NCBI RefSeq assembly: GCF_900113715.1
Contig: NZ_FOQK01000021.1
Coordinates: 1 to 58,604, forward strand
Source of the DNA: Pseudoselenomonas ruminantium
GTDB taxonomy: Bacteria > Bacillota > Negativicutes > Selenomonadales > Selenomonadaceae
Length of the DNA stretch: 58,604 nucleotides
Direction of reading: 5' to 3'
The position numbers and the translations under genes are program-made. Shown in pieces: positions 37,199 to 46,029 of the stretch (positions are counted from its first letter, which is position 1; each line of letters opens with the position of its first letter). The notes beneath the pieces are model-generated. The model was given only the letters and a program-made list of their open reading frames with translations, was not told where the DNA came from and searched no databases.

Positions 37199-39049
37199 TT
37201 ATTCCTTTGGCTTGGCTTTCCGCCACAAAGTCACACGGCTGATTCCTAGCTGTGCGCATACCTCCTCTGGTGAGTAATGTAACAACAACTGCCGGATGAT
37301 CTCACGCTCCGCCTCGGGTAAAGTCGTTTTCAATGGCAAGACAATCGATTCTTGATCCGGCTTATCCGTATCCTCCTGCCTTAACGCGCCAGACAAAAAA
37401 GCTTGCATCTGTGATTCATCTACGAGCATATCGTCATAGCAGGACAAAACCTCAGCCACATTCCGTAACTCACGGATATTGCCTGGCCAATCATAGCGTT
37501 TCAGTAACTCTCTGGCTTTTGGCGTTACTGCTTTCTCCCAGGAACGGCCATCGGTAAAGGCACGATAATAGTAGTCAAGCAACGGTATTGCGTCGCCATG
37601 ACGCTCTCTTAACGGTGGCAGTGGCAAACGCAATACATTGATGCGATAATACAAGTCCTCGCGGAACGTCCCTTCCTGCACCATCTTCACCAAATCGCGA
37701 TTTGTTGCACAGATAATGCGAATATCGAGCGGCAATATCCGATCATCACCGATACGGCGTATTTCATGCTCCTGCAGGACACGCAATAATCTGCCCTGGA
37801 TATCAAGCGGCAATTCACCAATCTCATCCAGAAAGATCGTACCCTGGTGAGCCAATTCAAACAATCCCTTTTTCCCCGATTTACGAGCGCCTGTAAAAGC
37901 ACCATCCACATAGCCAAAGAACTCGCTTTCCATCAGATTCGGCGGAATCGAGGCACAGTTCACAGAGACAAACGGCTTATCTGCCCGGCGGCTCGCATTA
38001 TGGATACTTTGCGCCATTCCCTCTTTACCGGTACCTGTCTCCCCCAGGATCAAGACATTCGCATCGGTACGCGCAAAACGCTCTGCCAGCTGAATAGTCC
38101 GCTGCATCGTATCCGCATACGTCATGATATCGGAAAAATGCATTTTCGCATAAAGGCCTTTTTGATATAGCGATGACCGTACCGTGCGCGCATTTTTTTC
38201 GATGTGTTCTACTTCCTGGAAAATCACGATTTGACGCTGCGTCCTTTGATTGACCATCAAAGGAATCCTATGACAGAGTATTTTCGTCTTGCCGACTTCG
38301 AGAATCTGTTCGCCATTCGTTCCCTGGAGTCTTGGCAGTACTTCATCTTTCCATGCCGCAAAATTCTCGCCAAAGACTTTATGGCTCAACCGATTGGAAA
38401 AAACCGGTTCGCCCTCCTCACTCAGGACAACAACACCTTCGGTTATATTCTGGATGACTGCATCGACTTGTTGCAAGCGCAGCGTCTGCTGTTCTTTGTT
38501 CTTCAGGATAAGCTGCGCCTCATCAATCGCACTGCTTATTGCCTCACGGCTTGAATCAATCAGTGTATGACGAAAGCCACATTCTGATGCATAGGCCGCT
38601 GCAATATTGCAGCCTGCAATTCCGTCTACACTTTGTTCAGCAGCCAGCCGTTCAATCGTTGCATTGATTTCCTCGCGGCTGTCACAGGGAATAACTTCCA
38701 CATAAATATCACCTAACCGGAAATGCCTCCGTACATCGTGAATGATATTGCTGCGCATAACTACCGCAATCCGACGGCAGCCTTTTTGCACCAGTTCCTC
38801 AATGGCTTGCATGACATCATGGAACGCTGCCCCAATATGCACAATAGTATGTTTGCCCTGTGCCTCCAATGTTTTGGCCATACCACCACGGGCGATGATA
38901 ATCTGTGTCTCTGTAAAAGGCGCTACATCCATGATTACCTTGGCATCCTGTGAATAAATGACATCTATATCCAAATTCCGCTGTTTGATAATACTTTTTG
39001 CCTTCTTATCGATGGCTAAGGTTGGTGCAACGAACAAAATCAGAGACAT
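37199..39049 (-). CDS. PrpR-type sigma-54-dependent transcriptional activator
   Basis: A 616-residue enhancer-binding protein: PrpR_N sensor domain at about residues 1-175, a PAS-like segment near 195-275, then a sigma-54 AAA+ domain with Walker [15 protein letters not shown], the polymerase-contact loop [10 protein letters not shown], Walker [12 protein letters not shown] and the sensor [14 protein letters not shown], and a Fis-type helix-turn-helix ending [10 protein letters not shown]. It sits between the uxa operon and the fucP operon and three -24/-12 promoters flank it, so it should activate the whole sugar-acid regulon in response to a pathway metabolite. Confidence 0.93.
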   Translation of the reverse strand: MSLILFVAPTLAIDKKAKSIIKQRNLDIDVIYSQDAKVIMDVAPFTETQIIIARGGMAKTLEAQGKHTIVHIGAAFHDVMQAIEELVQKGCRRIAVVMRSNIIHDVRRHFRLGDIYVEVIPCDSREEINATIERLAAEQSVDGIAGCNIAAAYASECGFRHTLIDSSREAISSAIDEAQLILKNKEQQTLRLQQVDAVIQNITEGVVVLSEEGEPVFSNRLSHKVFGENFAAWKDEVLPRLQGTNGEQILEVGKTKILCHRIPLMVNQRTQRQIVIFQEVEHIEKNARTVRSSLYQKGLYAKMHFSDIMTYADTMQRTIQLAERFARTDANVLILGETGTGKEGMAQSIHNASRRADKPFVSVNCASIPPNLMESEFFGYVDGAFTGARKSGKKGLFELAHQGTIFLDEIGELPLDIQGRLLRVLQEHEIRRIGDDRILPLDIRIICATNRDLVKMVQEGTFREDLYYRINVLRLPLPPLRERHGDAIPLLDYYYRAFTDGRSWEKAVTPKARELLKRYDWPGNIRELRNVAEVLSCYDDMLVDESQMQAFLSGALRQEDTDKPDQESIVLPLKTTLPEAEREIIRQLLLHYSPEEVCAQLGISRVTLWRKAKPKE

Positions 39050-39124
39050 GGTACCAGAACTCCTTTGCTTTATACTATCGGAAAAATTGATCCATTTCTT
39101 ATTCTAACACATCATAAACACAGC

Positions 39125-39160
39125 AAAAAGGCAGACACCTCATCAGTGTGCTGCCTTTTG
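39125..39160 (-). terminator. terminator of the lactonase-fucP-mutarotase operon
   Basis: Minus strand AAAAGGCAG and CTGCCTTTTT around a 17-base loop, about 30 bases after the mutarotase stop. Confidence 0.8.
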
Positions 39161-39189
39161 CCAGAAAATCACAGAATTATAAACACCTG

Positions 39190-39639
39190 CTATCTTTTAC
39201 CTTCCAACACACAGCCCTTTTGCAACATGACATTAGCATACTGTGCGCGTTCGCCTGTAGTGATGATCGCATATGCCTTCGCGGCTTCCTTATAGTAGGC
39301 GAATCGTTCTACGGTGCGAATCCCCTCAGCACCACGCGAATCGTATTTCGCCAGGATTTCCTTATACGTATCCCATATTGGGGTCTTTACCGGATCGCCT
39401 GGAACGACCTCCATCAGACTCACAGGTTTTTCTTCATACTGATCCAACGGCATGAGTTTCAGGATTGCCTCCAAGACTTCCGGAATGCCATGACCGTCAC
39501 AATGGATAACGATATGATCTTTTCCGACAGATGCCGCAGGAAAATTGCCATCTGCAATAACAATGCGGTCACCATGCCCCATCTCGCACAGAACTTTCAA
39601 AAGATCTGGAGGCAAAATTGCGGGAATACCAAGCAACAT
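39190..39639 (-). CDS. fucU: L-fucose mutarotase (RbsD/FucU family)
   Basis: Interconverts sugar anomers. The 149-residue protein has the family's N-terminus LGIPAILPPDLLKVLCEMGHGDRIVIADGNFPA, with the catalytic histidine in MGHGD, and GERAQYANVMLQKG at the C-terminus. L-fucose and L-galactose differ only at C6, so either could be served. The ATG at 39639 follows AGGTG. Last gene after fucP. Confidence 0.92.
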   Translation of the reverse strand: MLLGIPAILPPDLLKVLCEMGHGDRIVIADGNFPAASVGKDHIVIHCDGHGIPEVLEAILKLMPLDQYEEKPVSLMEVVPGDPVKTPIWDTYKEILAKYDSRGAEGIRTVERFAYYKEAAKAYAIITTGERAQYANVMLQKGCVLEGKR

Positions 39640-39664
39640 AGCCAATCACCTATTCCTTCTCTGC

Positions 39665-41014
39665 TTACAGCTGATGTACTTCCTTCAGCTCCGTTTCATG
39701 TTTCTCATTTTCAATATGCAGTTCTGTGTAGAAGAACCAGGAAATCACGACAAAGCAAAGGAATGGAATGACATAACCCACATGAAGGATACCTGTAGCA
39801 TCGGCTACCAGCCCAAGGATTGGCGGCATCATAGCACCACCGACAATTGACATGACCATCGCAGCAGCTGCTGATTCACGATACTCTGCCGGTACAGTCT
39901 TAAGTCCCGTATCGTAAATTGTCGGATAAACCGGACCCATGAAAGCACTGACCAGAATTACTGGATACATGACCGAGAAGTCGTTGACACCAGCGACATA
40001 AGCCAGACAGAGGCAGCCCAATACCGAATAGATGAACAGAAGTTTATTGGCCGACATCTTCGTCAGCAGCGTACTTGCCACGACACGGCCCAGGAAGAAC
40101 ACGATAAAGCTGGCAATCATGTAATTCGCTGCCACGCGCTCATTCATTGAACCATCTAAGGAAAGTGCCAGACGAATCGTAAACGACCAAACAGCTGCCT
40201 GCATACCATTATAGAGGAACATTGCGAGCAAGCTGCGACGGAAACGCTGTACCCCCATCATGAATTTTGCCGTTTTCATCGAGAGCAGGTTGACTTTATT
40301 CTTGACTACTTCTGCCGTTTCCTTGACCTGCGGTTTACAGGACGGGAATTTGATAAATACAAAGGCGAGGAACAATGCGACAAGAATCAGGACAATATAT
40401 TTATAGGGAACTAACGTATGCTGCAGCATTTCGAGACGGAAGGCAGCAATCTGATCTGGCGACATAGCAGCCATCTTGCTGGAAAGGCTTTCACCTTCCT
40501 GGAAAATCAAGAACTTACCGAGAAGAATACCGCAAATATTGCCAATCGGTGTAAAAGTCTGACTTAGATTGATACGAAAAGTCGATGTCTTCTCCGGTCC
40601 AATCATCGTCGCATAAGTGTTAGCCGAAGTTTCCAGAAAACTCAAGCCAAGGGCAATAGCAAAGATCGCTACGAGGAACATCGTATAGGTTGCCATATGC
40701 GATGCCGGGAAGAACAACAGACAACCGACAATGTAGAAGGCCAAACCACAAAGGATAGCCGATACATAGGATTTCTTCTTCATGACGAGCGCGGCGGGAA
40801 TAGCCATGACAAAATAGCCACCAAAGAATGCACTTTGGACAAAGGCACTGGCAAAATTGCTCAATTCAAAAATAGACTTAAACTGTGTAATCAAAACATC
40901 ATTCAAAGCATTTGCGACACTCCACAGAGGGAAAAGCATCGTCATGAGGACAAACTGCAAGAACGGAGTACTCGTCAAATAACCATTGGGAAGCTGATTC
41001 CATTTTTTTGACAT
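39665..41014 (-). CDS. fucP: L-fucose:H+ symporter family permease
   Basis: A 449-residue, twelve-helix major facilitator of the FucP group: FPLWSVANALNDVLITQFK carries the conserved Asp of helix 1, and LGLSFLETSANTYAT the conserved Glu of helix 4, both needed for proton coupling in E. coli FucP. FucP is known to accept L-galactose and D-arabinose besides L-fucose. It lies between the aldose dehydrogenase and mutarotase genes. Confidence 0.92.
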   Translation of the reverse strand: MSKKWNQLPNGYLTSTPFLQFVLMTMLFPLWSVANALNDVLITQFKSIFELSNFASAFVQSAFFGGYFVMAIPAALVMKKKSYVSAILCGLAFYIVGCLLFFPASHMATYTMFLVAIFAIALGLSFLETSANTYATMIGPEKTSTFRINLSQTFTPIGNICGILLGKFLIFQEGESLSSKMAAMSPDQIAAFRLEMLQHTLVPYKYIVLILVALFLAFVFIKFPSCKPQVKETAEVVKNKVNLLSMKTAKFMMGVQRFRRSLLAMFLYNGMQAAVWSFTIRLALSLDGSMNERVAANYMIASFIVFFLGRVVASTLLTKMSANKLLFIYSVLGCLCLAYVAGVNDFSVMYPVILVSAFMGPVYPTIYDTGLKTVPAEYRESAAAAMVMSIVGGAMMPPILGLVADATGILHVGYVIPFLCFVVISWFFYTELHIENEKHETELKEVHQL

Positions 41015-41062
41015 ATCATATCTCTCCTTTTCGTCATCCTAGCAAAGCATGAAAGCTCATTG

Positions 41063-42055
41063 TCAGTTGATACCAATATCGGAAAGCGCTTTCCATAGCC
41101 CTTCAGGAATATCTGTCTGCGCCCATTCCCAATTGCTCGCTGCTTGTTTTTGCGAAGTAGCTCCGCAGACAACCGCTACTACATTTTTATTGCGCAGCGG
41201 ATATTGCAAAGCAGCCGCGCCAATGGGAACATCATAAGCATCACAAACCTTGCGGATTTCCATGACACGATCGAAGATTTCCTTCGGCACACTGCCATAT
41301 TCGTAATGACCCTCGGTAATGCTTTTCTTCACCAGGACCCCCGATGCATACGGTGCCGCTACTGCTACCGATACATTACGCTGCTCACATTTCTGGAAGA
41401 ATTCTTCATGATGTGTCTCCAAAAGATTATAGCGCTGAGCGACCAGCATGATATCCATATCCGCATAATCCATGGCTTCAACCATAATATCCACTTCATT
41501 TGCGCCAATGCCAAATGCCTTGATCTGCCCGTTTTTCCGCAGCTCTTCGAGTGCTTTGAATCCCGAATCACAAAGCGTCTTGAAATGCTGACGCTCCTCC
41601 GGAGTCTTGCCATGTGCGTAGGTACCAATATCGTGAACATAGAGAATATCAATGCGACGTGTCCCCAAGCGTCGAATCGAATCTTCATACGAACGCATGA
41701 TACCATCATAAGAATAATCGAAGACACGATTCATCGGATTCTCATCATAAAATTCATTGCCATTCTGTAAGCCCTCTTCTTGCCGTGGGTATAGCAGCCG
41801 TCCTACCTTCGTCGAAAGGACGAAGTCATCGCGCTCTAAGTTACGCAATGCCAGTCCCAGACGGATTTCCGCCAAACTTGCCCCGTAATGCGGAGCAACA
41901 TCGAAGCCGCGATAGCCAAGCTCAATGGCACCTTCCGCAATCCCAATTGCCTCGGCATTCGTCATCCGATGATACATATTCGCCATACCTGAGCACCCCA
42001 AAATCAATGAAGGCACCTTCAGATCTACACGCTTGATTTTGTTCATCGTAATCAT
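41063..42055 (-). CDS. aldo/keto reductase, probable L-fucose/L-galactose dehydrogenase
   Basis: A 330-residue NAD(P)-dependent enzyme of the aldo/keto reductase superfamily, similar to D-threo-aldose/L-fucose dehydrogenases that oxidise the sugar to its lactone. Catalytic residues visible: Asp and Tyr in GFDVAPHYGASLAE, Lys in VLSTKVGRL and His in ILYVHDIG. The ATG at 42055 is ten bases after GGAGG. It lies just after the lactonase gene and before fucP, giving a transport-oxidation-hydrolysis module. Confidence 0.87.
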   Translation of the reverse strand: MITMNKIKRVDLKVPSLILGCSGMANMYHRMTNAEAIGIAEGAIELGYRGFDVAPHYGASLAEIRLGLALRNLERDDFVLSTKVGRLLYPRQEEGLQNGNEFYDENPMNRVFDYSYDGIMRSYEDSIRRLGTRRIDILYVHDIGTYAHGKTPEERQHFKTLCDSGFKALEELRKNGQIKAFGIGANEVDIMVEAMDYADMDIMLVAQRYNLLETHHEEFFQKCEQRNVSVAVAAPYASGVLVKKSITEGHYEYGSVPKEIFDRVMEIRKVCDAYDVPIGAAALQYPLRNKNVVAVVCGATSQKQAASNWEWAQTDIPEGLWKALSDIGIN

Positions 42056-42082
42056 AATACACATTCCTCCTATTTCATTCAG

Positions 42083-42925
42083 TCAATCCAGATGATAAAT
42101 CCGGCGGGCATTGCCAGCAAATATCTTATCTGAATCAATTTCTTTATGTGTTGCTACCCAAGCTGTGATAATTCCCTTGACCCCACCATAATCAGTTGCC
42201 ACTAGTAGCATCGGCCAATCCGAGCCAAAGATCAGTCGTTCCTGCCCAAACGCTTCATAAACGGTATCCAGATATGGCACAAAATCTGCAGGTTTCCATT
42301 GCTGCCAATCGGCCTCGGTAACCATTCCGGAAATCTTGCAAGCCACACGTGGTGAAGCTGCTAAGCCGTTTATTTTCTCGGCCCAAGGATGTATTTCCCG
42401 TGCTTTGATGGGAGGTTTTGCAATATGCTCCAAGATGAAATTTGTCTCTTCCGCTTGCTTTACAAGCTCTGCCGCTGCGTCAAGCTGCTCTGTTGTAACA
42501 AGCAGTTCATAAACCAGCCCTGCCCGTCCGACCTCACGCACGCCTTCCACAAACGAATCGCTCAGCAAGTGCTCTGGGGGAAGACCTTGCGAAAGATAGC
42601 GGATTCCCTTGAGCTTGTTGCCACAAGCGCGGAGTTCCTGTATCTGTGCCTTTACCGTTTCCGCACCTGCAACGATATCACACCAGCCTACCACACCGCG
42701 AACCATGTTATGTTTCTCGGCCAAAGCCAGCAAAACCTTTGACTCATCAAGCCTTGCTACAGCATGCACCAGTAATGACCCAGCCACACCATTTGCCTGT
42801 AGGGTTTGTTCTAACTGATTGATTGAGAAATCCTGCCGTAAAACATCCATGCCTTCCTGAATCCAGGAAAAAAAATCGTTGTCTTCGTATTGCCAAAGAT
42901 GATTATGTGTATCGATAATTTCCTG
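42083..42925 (-). CDS. amidohydrolase-family sugar lactonase
   Basis: A 280-residue member of the COG3618 metal-dependent hydrolases, which open L-fucono-, L-rhamnono- and L-galactonolactones. It begins EIIDTHNHLW (metal-binding HxH), with LVHAVARLD, GIRYLSQGL, FILEHIAKPPIK (His) and LIFGSDWPMLLVA (Asp). I choose TTG at 42925 with GGAGGGG upstream because the longer frame from 43006 includes the -24/-12 promoter. First gene of the lactonase-dehydrogenase-fucP-fucU operon. Confidence 0.88.
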   Translation of the reverse strand, partial: QEIIDTHNHLWQYEDNDFFSWIQEGMDVLRQDFSINQLEQTLQANGVAGSLLVHAVARLDESKVLLALAEKHNMVRGVVGWCDIVAGAETVKAQIQELRACGNKLKGIRYLSQGLPPEHLLSDSFVEGVREVGRAGLVYELLVTTEQLDAAAELVKQAEETNFILEHIAKPPIKAREIHPWAEKINGLAASPRVACKISGMVTEADWQQWKPADFVPYLDTVYEAFGQERLIFGSDWPMLLVATDYGGVKGIITAWVATHKEIDSDKIFAGNARRIYHLD

Positions 42926-42988
42926 CAATATCCAACCCCTCCTCTGCCATTGACATCTCGACTTTTTTCGTCTTACATCCATTACTAA

Positions 42989-43006
42989 ATGCATATAGCA
43001 TGCCAA
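42989..43006 (-). promoter_or_regulatory. sigma-54 promoter of the lactonase operon
   Basis: Minus strand TTGGCATGCTATATGCAT: GG, ten bases, GC. About 65 bases before the TTG start. Upstream on the plus strand, TATTTCATG occurs twice with a four-base gap (about 43086-43107). Confidence 0.8.
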
Positions 43007-43102
43007 CTTTGAATTCTTTTATTTCCCCGTGATTTTACAGCGTATTGTCTCGCTTTTTATATTATTTCTTTAGCTCTGACATTTATATTTCATGTTTGTA
43101 TT

Positions 43103-43789
43103 TCATGCTGTTCGAATATGAAATTGTTTGTGCAACTCATTTTTCGCCCTACGAACAGCCTCGATAAATTTCTGGGCCATGGCTGTAACACCAGCATAAT
43201 CGCCGCTTTTAGCAGTTTTAGTAAGACTTCCACCAGCAGATACAGCTACACAGCCAGCTCTCAACCAATCGGCAACATTATCGACGGCTACACCACCCGA
43301 AGGCATAAGCATTGCCTGTGGCAAGGGGCCATGAATATCCTTGATGATTTTGGGCCCGACGATATCGCCAGGAAAAATCTTTATAATATCAGCGCCTGCC
43401 GCTAATGCCTTCGCAGCCTCTCCAGGTGTCATTACGCCCGGACAAGATACCACCCGGTAAAGATTGCACAAACGGATCGTTTCTTCATCAAACGCAGGTG
43501 ACACAATGAATCTTGCACCTGCTAATATAGCCAGCCGTGCCGTGGTTGCCTCAAGAACGGTTCCCGCACCAATGATGACCTCTTCATCTTTTTGATATTT
43601 TTTTTGAAGCTTAGCTATTGCCTCGTGCGCCAAGGGAGTCGTAAACGTCATTTCAATCACCTTTACACCTCCAGCAATACAGGCATCAGCTATCTTAAGC
43701 CCTTCTTCGAGCGTTTGTCCGCGCACAACTGCTATTATTCCCTGATTGCTAATTTTCTGCATCGTTTCAATTTTATCATATCTATCCAT
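43103..43789 (-). CDS. eda: KDPG aldolase
   Basis: Cleaves 2-keto-3-deoxy-6-phosphogluconate to pyruvate and glyceraldehyde 3-phosphate. The 228-residue class I aldolase shows ISNQGIIAVVRG, IEMTFTTPLA, the catalytic Glu region VVIGAGTVLEATTARLA and the Schiff-base lysine in ADIIKIFPGDIVGPKIIK, then LMPSGGVAVDN. It follows the KDG kinase by 16 bases. Confidence 0.92.
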   Translation of the reverse strand: MDRYDKIETMQKISNQGIIAVVRGQTLEEGLKIADACIAGGVKVIEMTFTTPLAHEAIAKLQKKYQKDEEVIIGAGTVLEATTARLAILAGARFIVSPAFDEETIRLCNLYRVVSCPGVMTPGEAAKALAAGADIIKIFPGDIVGPKIIKDIHGPLPQAMLMPSGGVAVDNVADWLRAGCVAVSAGGSLTKTAKSGDYAGVTAMAQKFIEAVRRAKNELHKQFHIRTA

Positions 43790-43805
43790 GATCCAGCCTC
43801 TTTTC

Positions 43806-44750
43806 TCAATGTAGTTTTCGCATATACTCTGTCAAAGTTTCCCGATCAGGAAGGCCTTCGTTATCTCCAGCTGACATAACCGCCAGTGCTCCAATTGCGG
43901 CCCCACGCTGCACCGCATCAAAAAGCGGCTCATCCTCCAGCAGTGCGCTCACAACGCCAACGGCAAAGCCATCGCCTGCTCCGACCGTATCAACGACCTT
44001 CTTGACAGGATAACCAGGTACGACAAAACCTTTCTCATGGGCTGTCTTCACATAAGCGCCTTCTGCCCCTAGTTTCACTACGACAGTCTTGACGCCTCGT
44101 TCAAGATAGAAATCGGCAATCTTTTCTGGCTGACGCGACCCCGTAAGGATATCGCCTTCGTTTATCCCTGGCAGGACTATATCGGCATTTTGTGCCAACG
44201 AGTTGATGATGGTCACCATCTCAGCTTTATCCGGCCATAATGCCGGCCGCAAATTCGGATCGAACGAAATCCGCACATTCCTTGCATGGGCCATCCCCAT
44301 CAACATCTCCGTTGCCGTAAGGCAATTCATCGATAGCGCTGCAGGAATTCCTGTCAGATGCACATGACGTACCCCGTCCCAATTGATTTTCGCTAAATCT
44401 TCCGGCTTAAAATGCGCAAATGCGGTATCATGCCGATAGTTGATAACCTCGGGATCACCTTTGGCATTCTTCGCCTTCAACTGCATTCCCGTCAGATACG
44501 TGTCATCGGTCCAAAGATAATCTTCGGCAATGCCACTATCCCCCAGATACTCGCGAATGTGCTGGCCAAAAGGATCCTTGCCAATACGCGATACGTAGGC
44601 GGGGATATGGCCAAGACGAGCCAGGCCAATGCAAAAATTCACCTCAGCTCCGCAGATATATCGCGTAAAACGCGACACATCCTTGAGCTGTTTTTCCTCT
44701 TCAGCAGCCAATAACCCCATCGGTTCTCCCATCGTCAAAACTTCATACAC
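43806..44750 (-). CDS. kdgK: 2-keto-3-deoxygluconate kinase (PfkB family)
   Basis: Phosphorylates KDG to KDPG. The 314-residue ribokinase-type protein has GEPMG at the start, GAEVNFCIGLARLG, ISFDPNLRPALWP and the C-terminal ATP/anion-hole motif DTVGAGDGFAVGVVS. The start is GTG at 44750 with AAGGAG nine bases before it; the ATG at 44828 lies upstream of the -24/-12 promoter. KDG fits because altronate dehydratase makes it and KDPG aldolase follows. Confidence 0.88.
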   Translation of the reverse strand: MYEVLTMGEPMGLLAAEEEKQLKDVSRFTRYICGAEVNFCIGLARLGHIPAYVSRIGKDPFGQHIREYLGDSGIAEDYLWTDDTYLTGMQLKAKNAKGDPEVINYRHDTAFAHFKPEDLAKINWDGVRHVHLTGIPAALSMNCLTATEMLMGMAHARNVRISFDPNLRPALWPDKAEMVTIINSLAQNADIVLPGINEGDILTGSRQPEKIADFYLERGVKTVVVKLGAEGAYVKTAHEKGFVVPGYPVKKVVDTVGAGDGFAVGVVSALLEDEPLFDAVQRGAAIGALAVMSAGDNEGLPDRETLTEYMRKLH

Positions 44751-44786
44751 TTCTATCAACTCCTTTTTGGTTTTCAAGCTAATAGA

Positions 44787-44804
44787 GTACAAAAACCATG
44801 CCAA
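44787..44804 (-). promoter_or_regulatory. sigma-54-like promoter of kdgK-eda
   Basis: Minus strand TTGGCATGGTTTTTGTAC: the -24 TTGGCATG is identical to the promoter at 42989; the -12 has GT where GC is usual. It follows the queC terminator. Confidence 0.65.
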
Positions 44805-44809
44805 CTTAT

Positions 44810-44852
44810 AAAAAAAAGTCCACCCCATCAGATTTTTTCCAATGAAGTGGAC
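44810..44852 (-). terminator. terminator of queC
   Basis: GTCCAC and GTGGAC flank a 23-base loop with partial inner pairing, followed by eight T residues on the minus strand. Confidence 0.8.
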
Positions 44853-44886
44853 ACAGGATTATTTCCCTAGCTAAACATAAATCTCT

Positions 44887-45570
44887 TTAGCCGATAGCCG
44901 GATCGGCAACGCCGTTTTTGCGGAAGGCGGCCGCGCGGTCGATGCAGGTGCCGCATTTGCCGCAGGGCTTGTCGCCGCCTTCGTAGCATGACCAGGTCAG
45001 CTCATAGGGAACGCCAAGCTCCAGACCGATCTTCACGACTTCGGCCTTGTTGATGTTCACGAACGGTGCTTCGATTTTCAGCTGATGGCCCGAGCCTTCC
45101 CAGATGGCCTTGTTCATCGCCTCGTTGAATACCGGCGAGCAATCGGGATAGGCAAAGCCGGCAGCATCGTCAGCATGGGCGCCGTAGTAGATGATGCCGC
45201 AGCCTTTGCTCAGCGCGATGCTGGCTGCCGTCGACAGGAACAGGCCATTGCGGAACGGCACATAGGTGCTGACCGGCGTCTTGCCATTCGTCTCCTTGAT
45301 TTGCTCGGCATAGCTTTCCTCGGGGATTTCCTCGTCCGACTGCTTCAAGAGCGAGCAGTTGCTGTACTGGAAAATCTTGCTGAGGTCCAAAAACAGCTGC
45401 TCAATGCCATAATGCGCGGCCACCTTCTTGGCCGCCTCGATTTCCTTTTCGTGTTTCTGCCCATAGGACAGCGACAGGGCGATAACATTTTCGCGGCCAT
45501 GCTTCTTGATGGCCAGCCCCAATGCCGTCGTCGAATCCACGCCGCCGCTGCTTAGTACCATTGCCTTCAT
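44887..45570 (-). CDS. queC: 7-cyano-7-deazaguanine synthase QueC
   Basis: Makes preQ0 for queuosine from 7-carboxy-7-deazaguanine, ATP and ammonia. The 227-residue protein has the PP-loop VLSSGGVDSTTAL, YVPFRNGLFLS, and a C-terminal zinc site CYEGGDKPCGKCGTCIDR. No other queuosine gene is adjacent. The start has AGAAGGA upstream. Confidence 0.95.
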   Translation of the reverse strand: MKAMVLSSGGVDSTTALGLAIKKHGRENVIALSLSYGQKHEKEIEAAKKVAAHYGIEQLFLDLSKIFQYSNCSLLKQSDEEIPEESYAEQIKETNGKTPVSTYVPFRNGLFLSTAASIALSKGCGIIYYGAHADDAAGFAYPDCSPVFNEAMNKAIWEGSGHQLKIEAPFVNINKAEVVKIGLELGVPYELTWSCYEGGDKPCGKCGTCIDRAAAFRKNGVADPAIG

Positions 45571-45602
45571 AATATATCCTTCTCTCTTTTTTCTAGTGCT
45601 GC

Positions 45603-46016
45603 TTAAATCAGGATGCCCTGACAGTGATCGATTTCATGCTGGATGATCTGCGCCGTAAAGCCCGAGAACTTCTGCCGCTGTTTGGCAAAGGCCATATCGC
45701 GGTATTTGACCTCGATGGTCTCATAGCGCTCCGTCTCGCGCTCGCCCGTAAGGGACAGGCAGCCTTCCTTCGTCTTATAGGTTTTGGCCGAATGCTTGAC
45801 GATTTCGGGATTGAGCAGCGCAAGATTCCCTGCCCCCGTATTCACGGCGATGATGCATTTGGCTACGCCGATCATATTGGCCGCCAGCCCCACGCAGTGC
45901 TCGCGATGAGCCGCCAGGGTGTCGAGCAAATCCTGCGCCACCGCGATATCCTCTTTGACGGCCTTGGCCGATTTCTGCTGCAAGAAAAATTCATCGTGTA
46001 TGATTTCTTTTACCAT
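45603..46016 (-). CDS. def: peptide deformylase-like protein
   Basis: A 137-residue protein of the peptide deformylase fold, which removes the N-formyl group from new proteins. Motifs: VGLAANMIGVA (motif I), EGCLSL (motif II, metal cysteine) and IIQHEIDHCQGIL (motif III, metal histidines). Motif I normally reads GLAAPQIG; here the catalytic glutamine is replaced by methionine, a pattern I recall from other Firmicute paralogues. Activity is therefore uncertain. The ATG at 46016 has GGAAGG upstream; the long frame above it is a shadow of the transporter gene. Confidence 0.85.
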   Translation of the reverse strand: MVKEIIHDEFFLQQKSAKAVKEDIAVAQDLLDTLAAHREHCVGLAANMIGVAKCIIAVNTGAGNLALLNPEIVKHSAKTYKTKEGCLSLTGERETERYETIEVKYRDMAFAKQRQKFSGFTAQIIQHEIDHCQGILI

Positions 46017-46029
46017 ATATACCTTCCTT

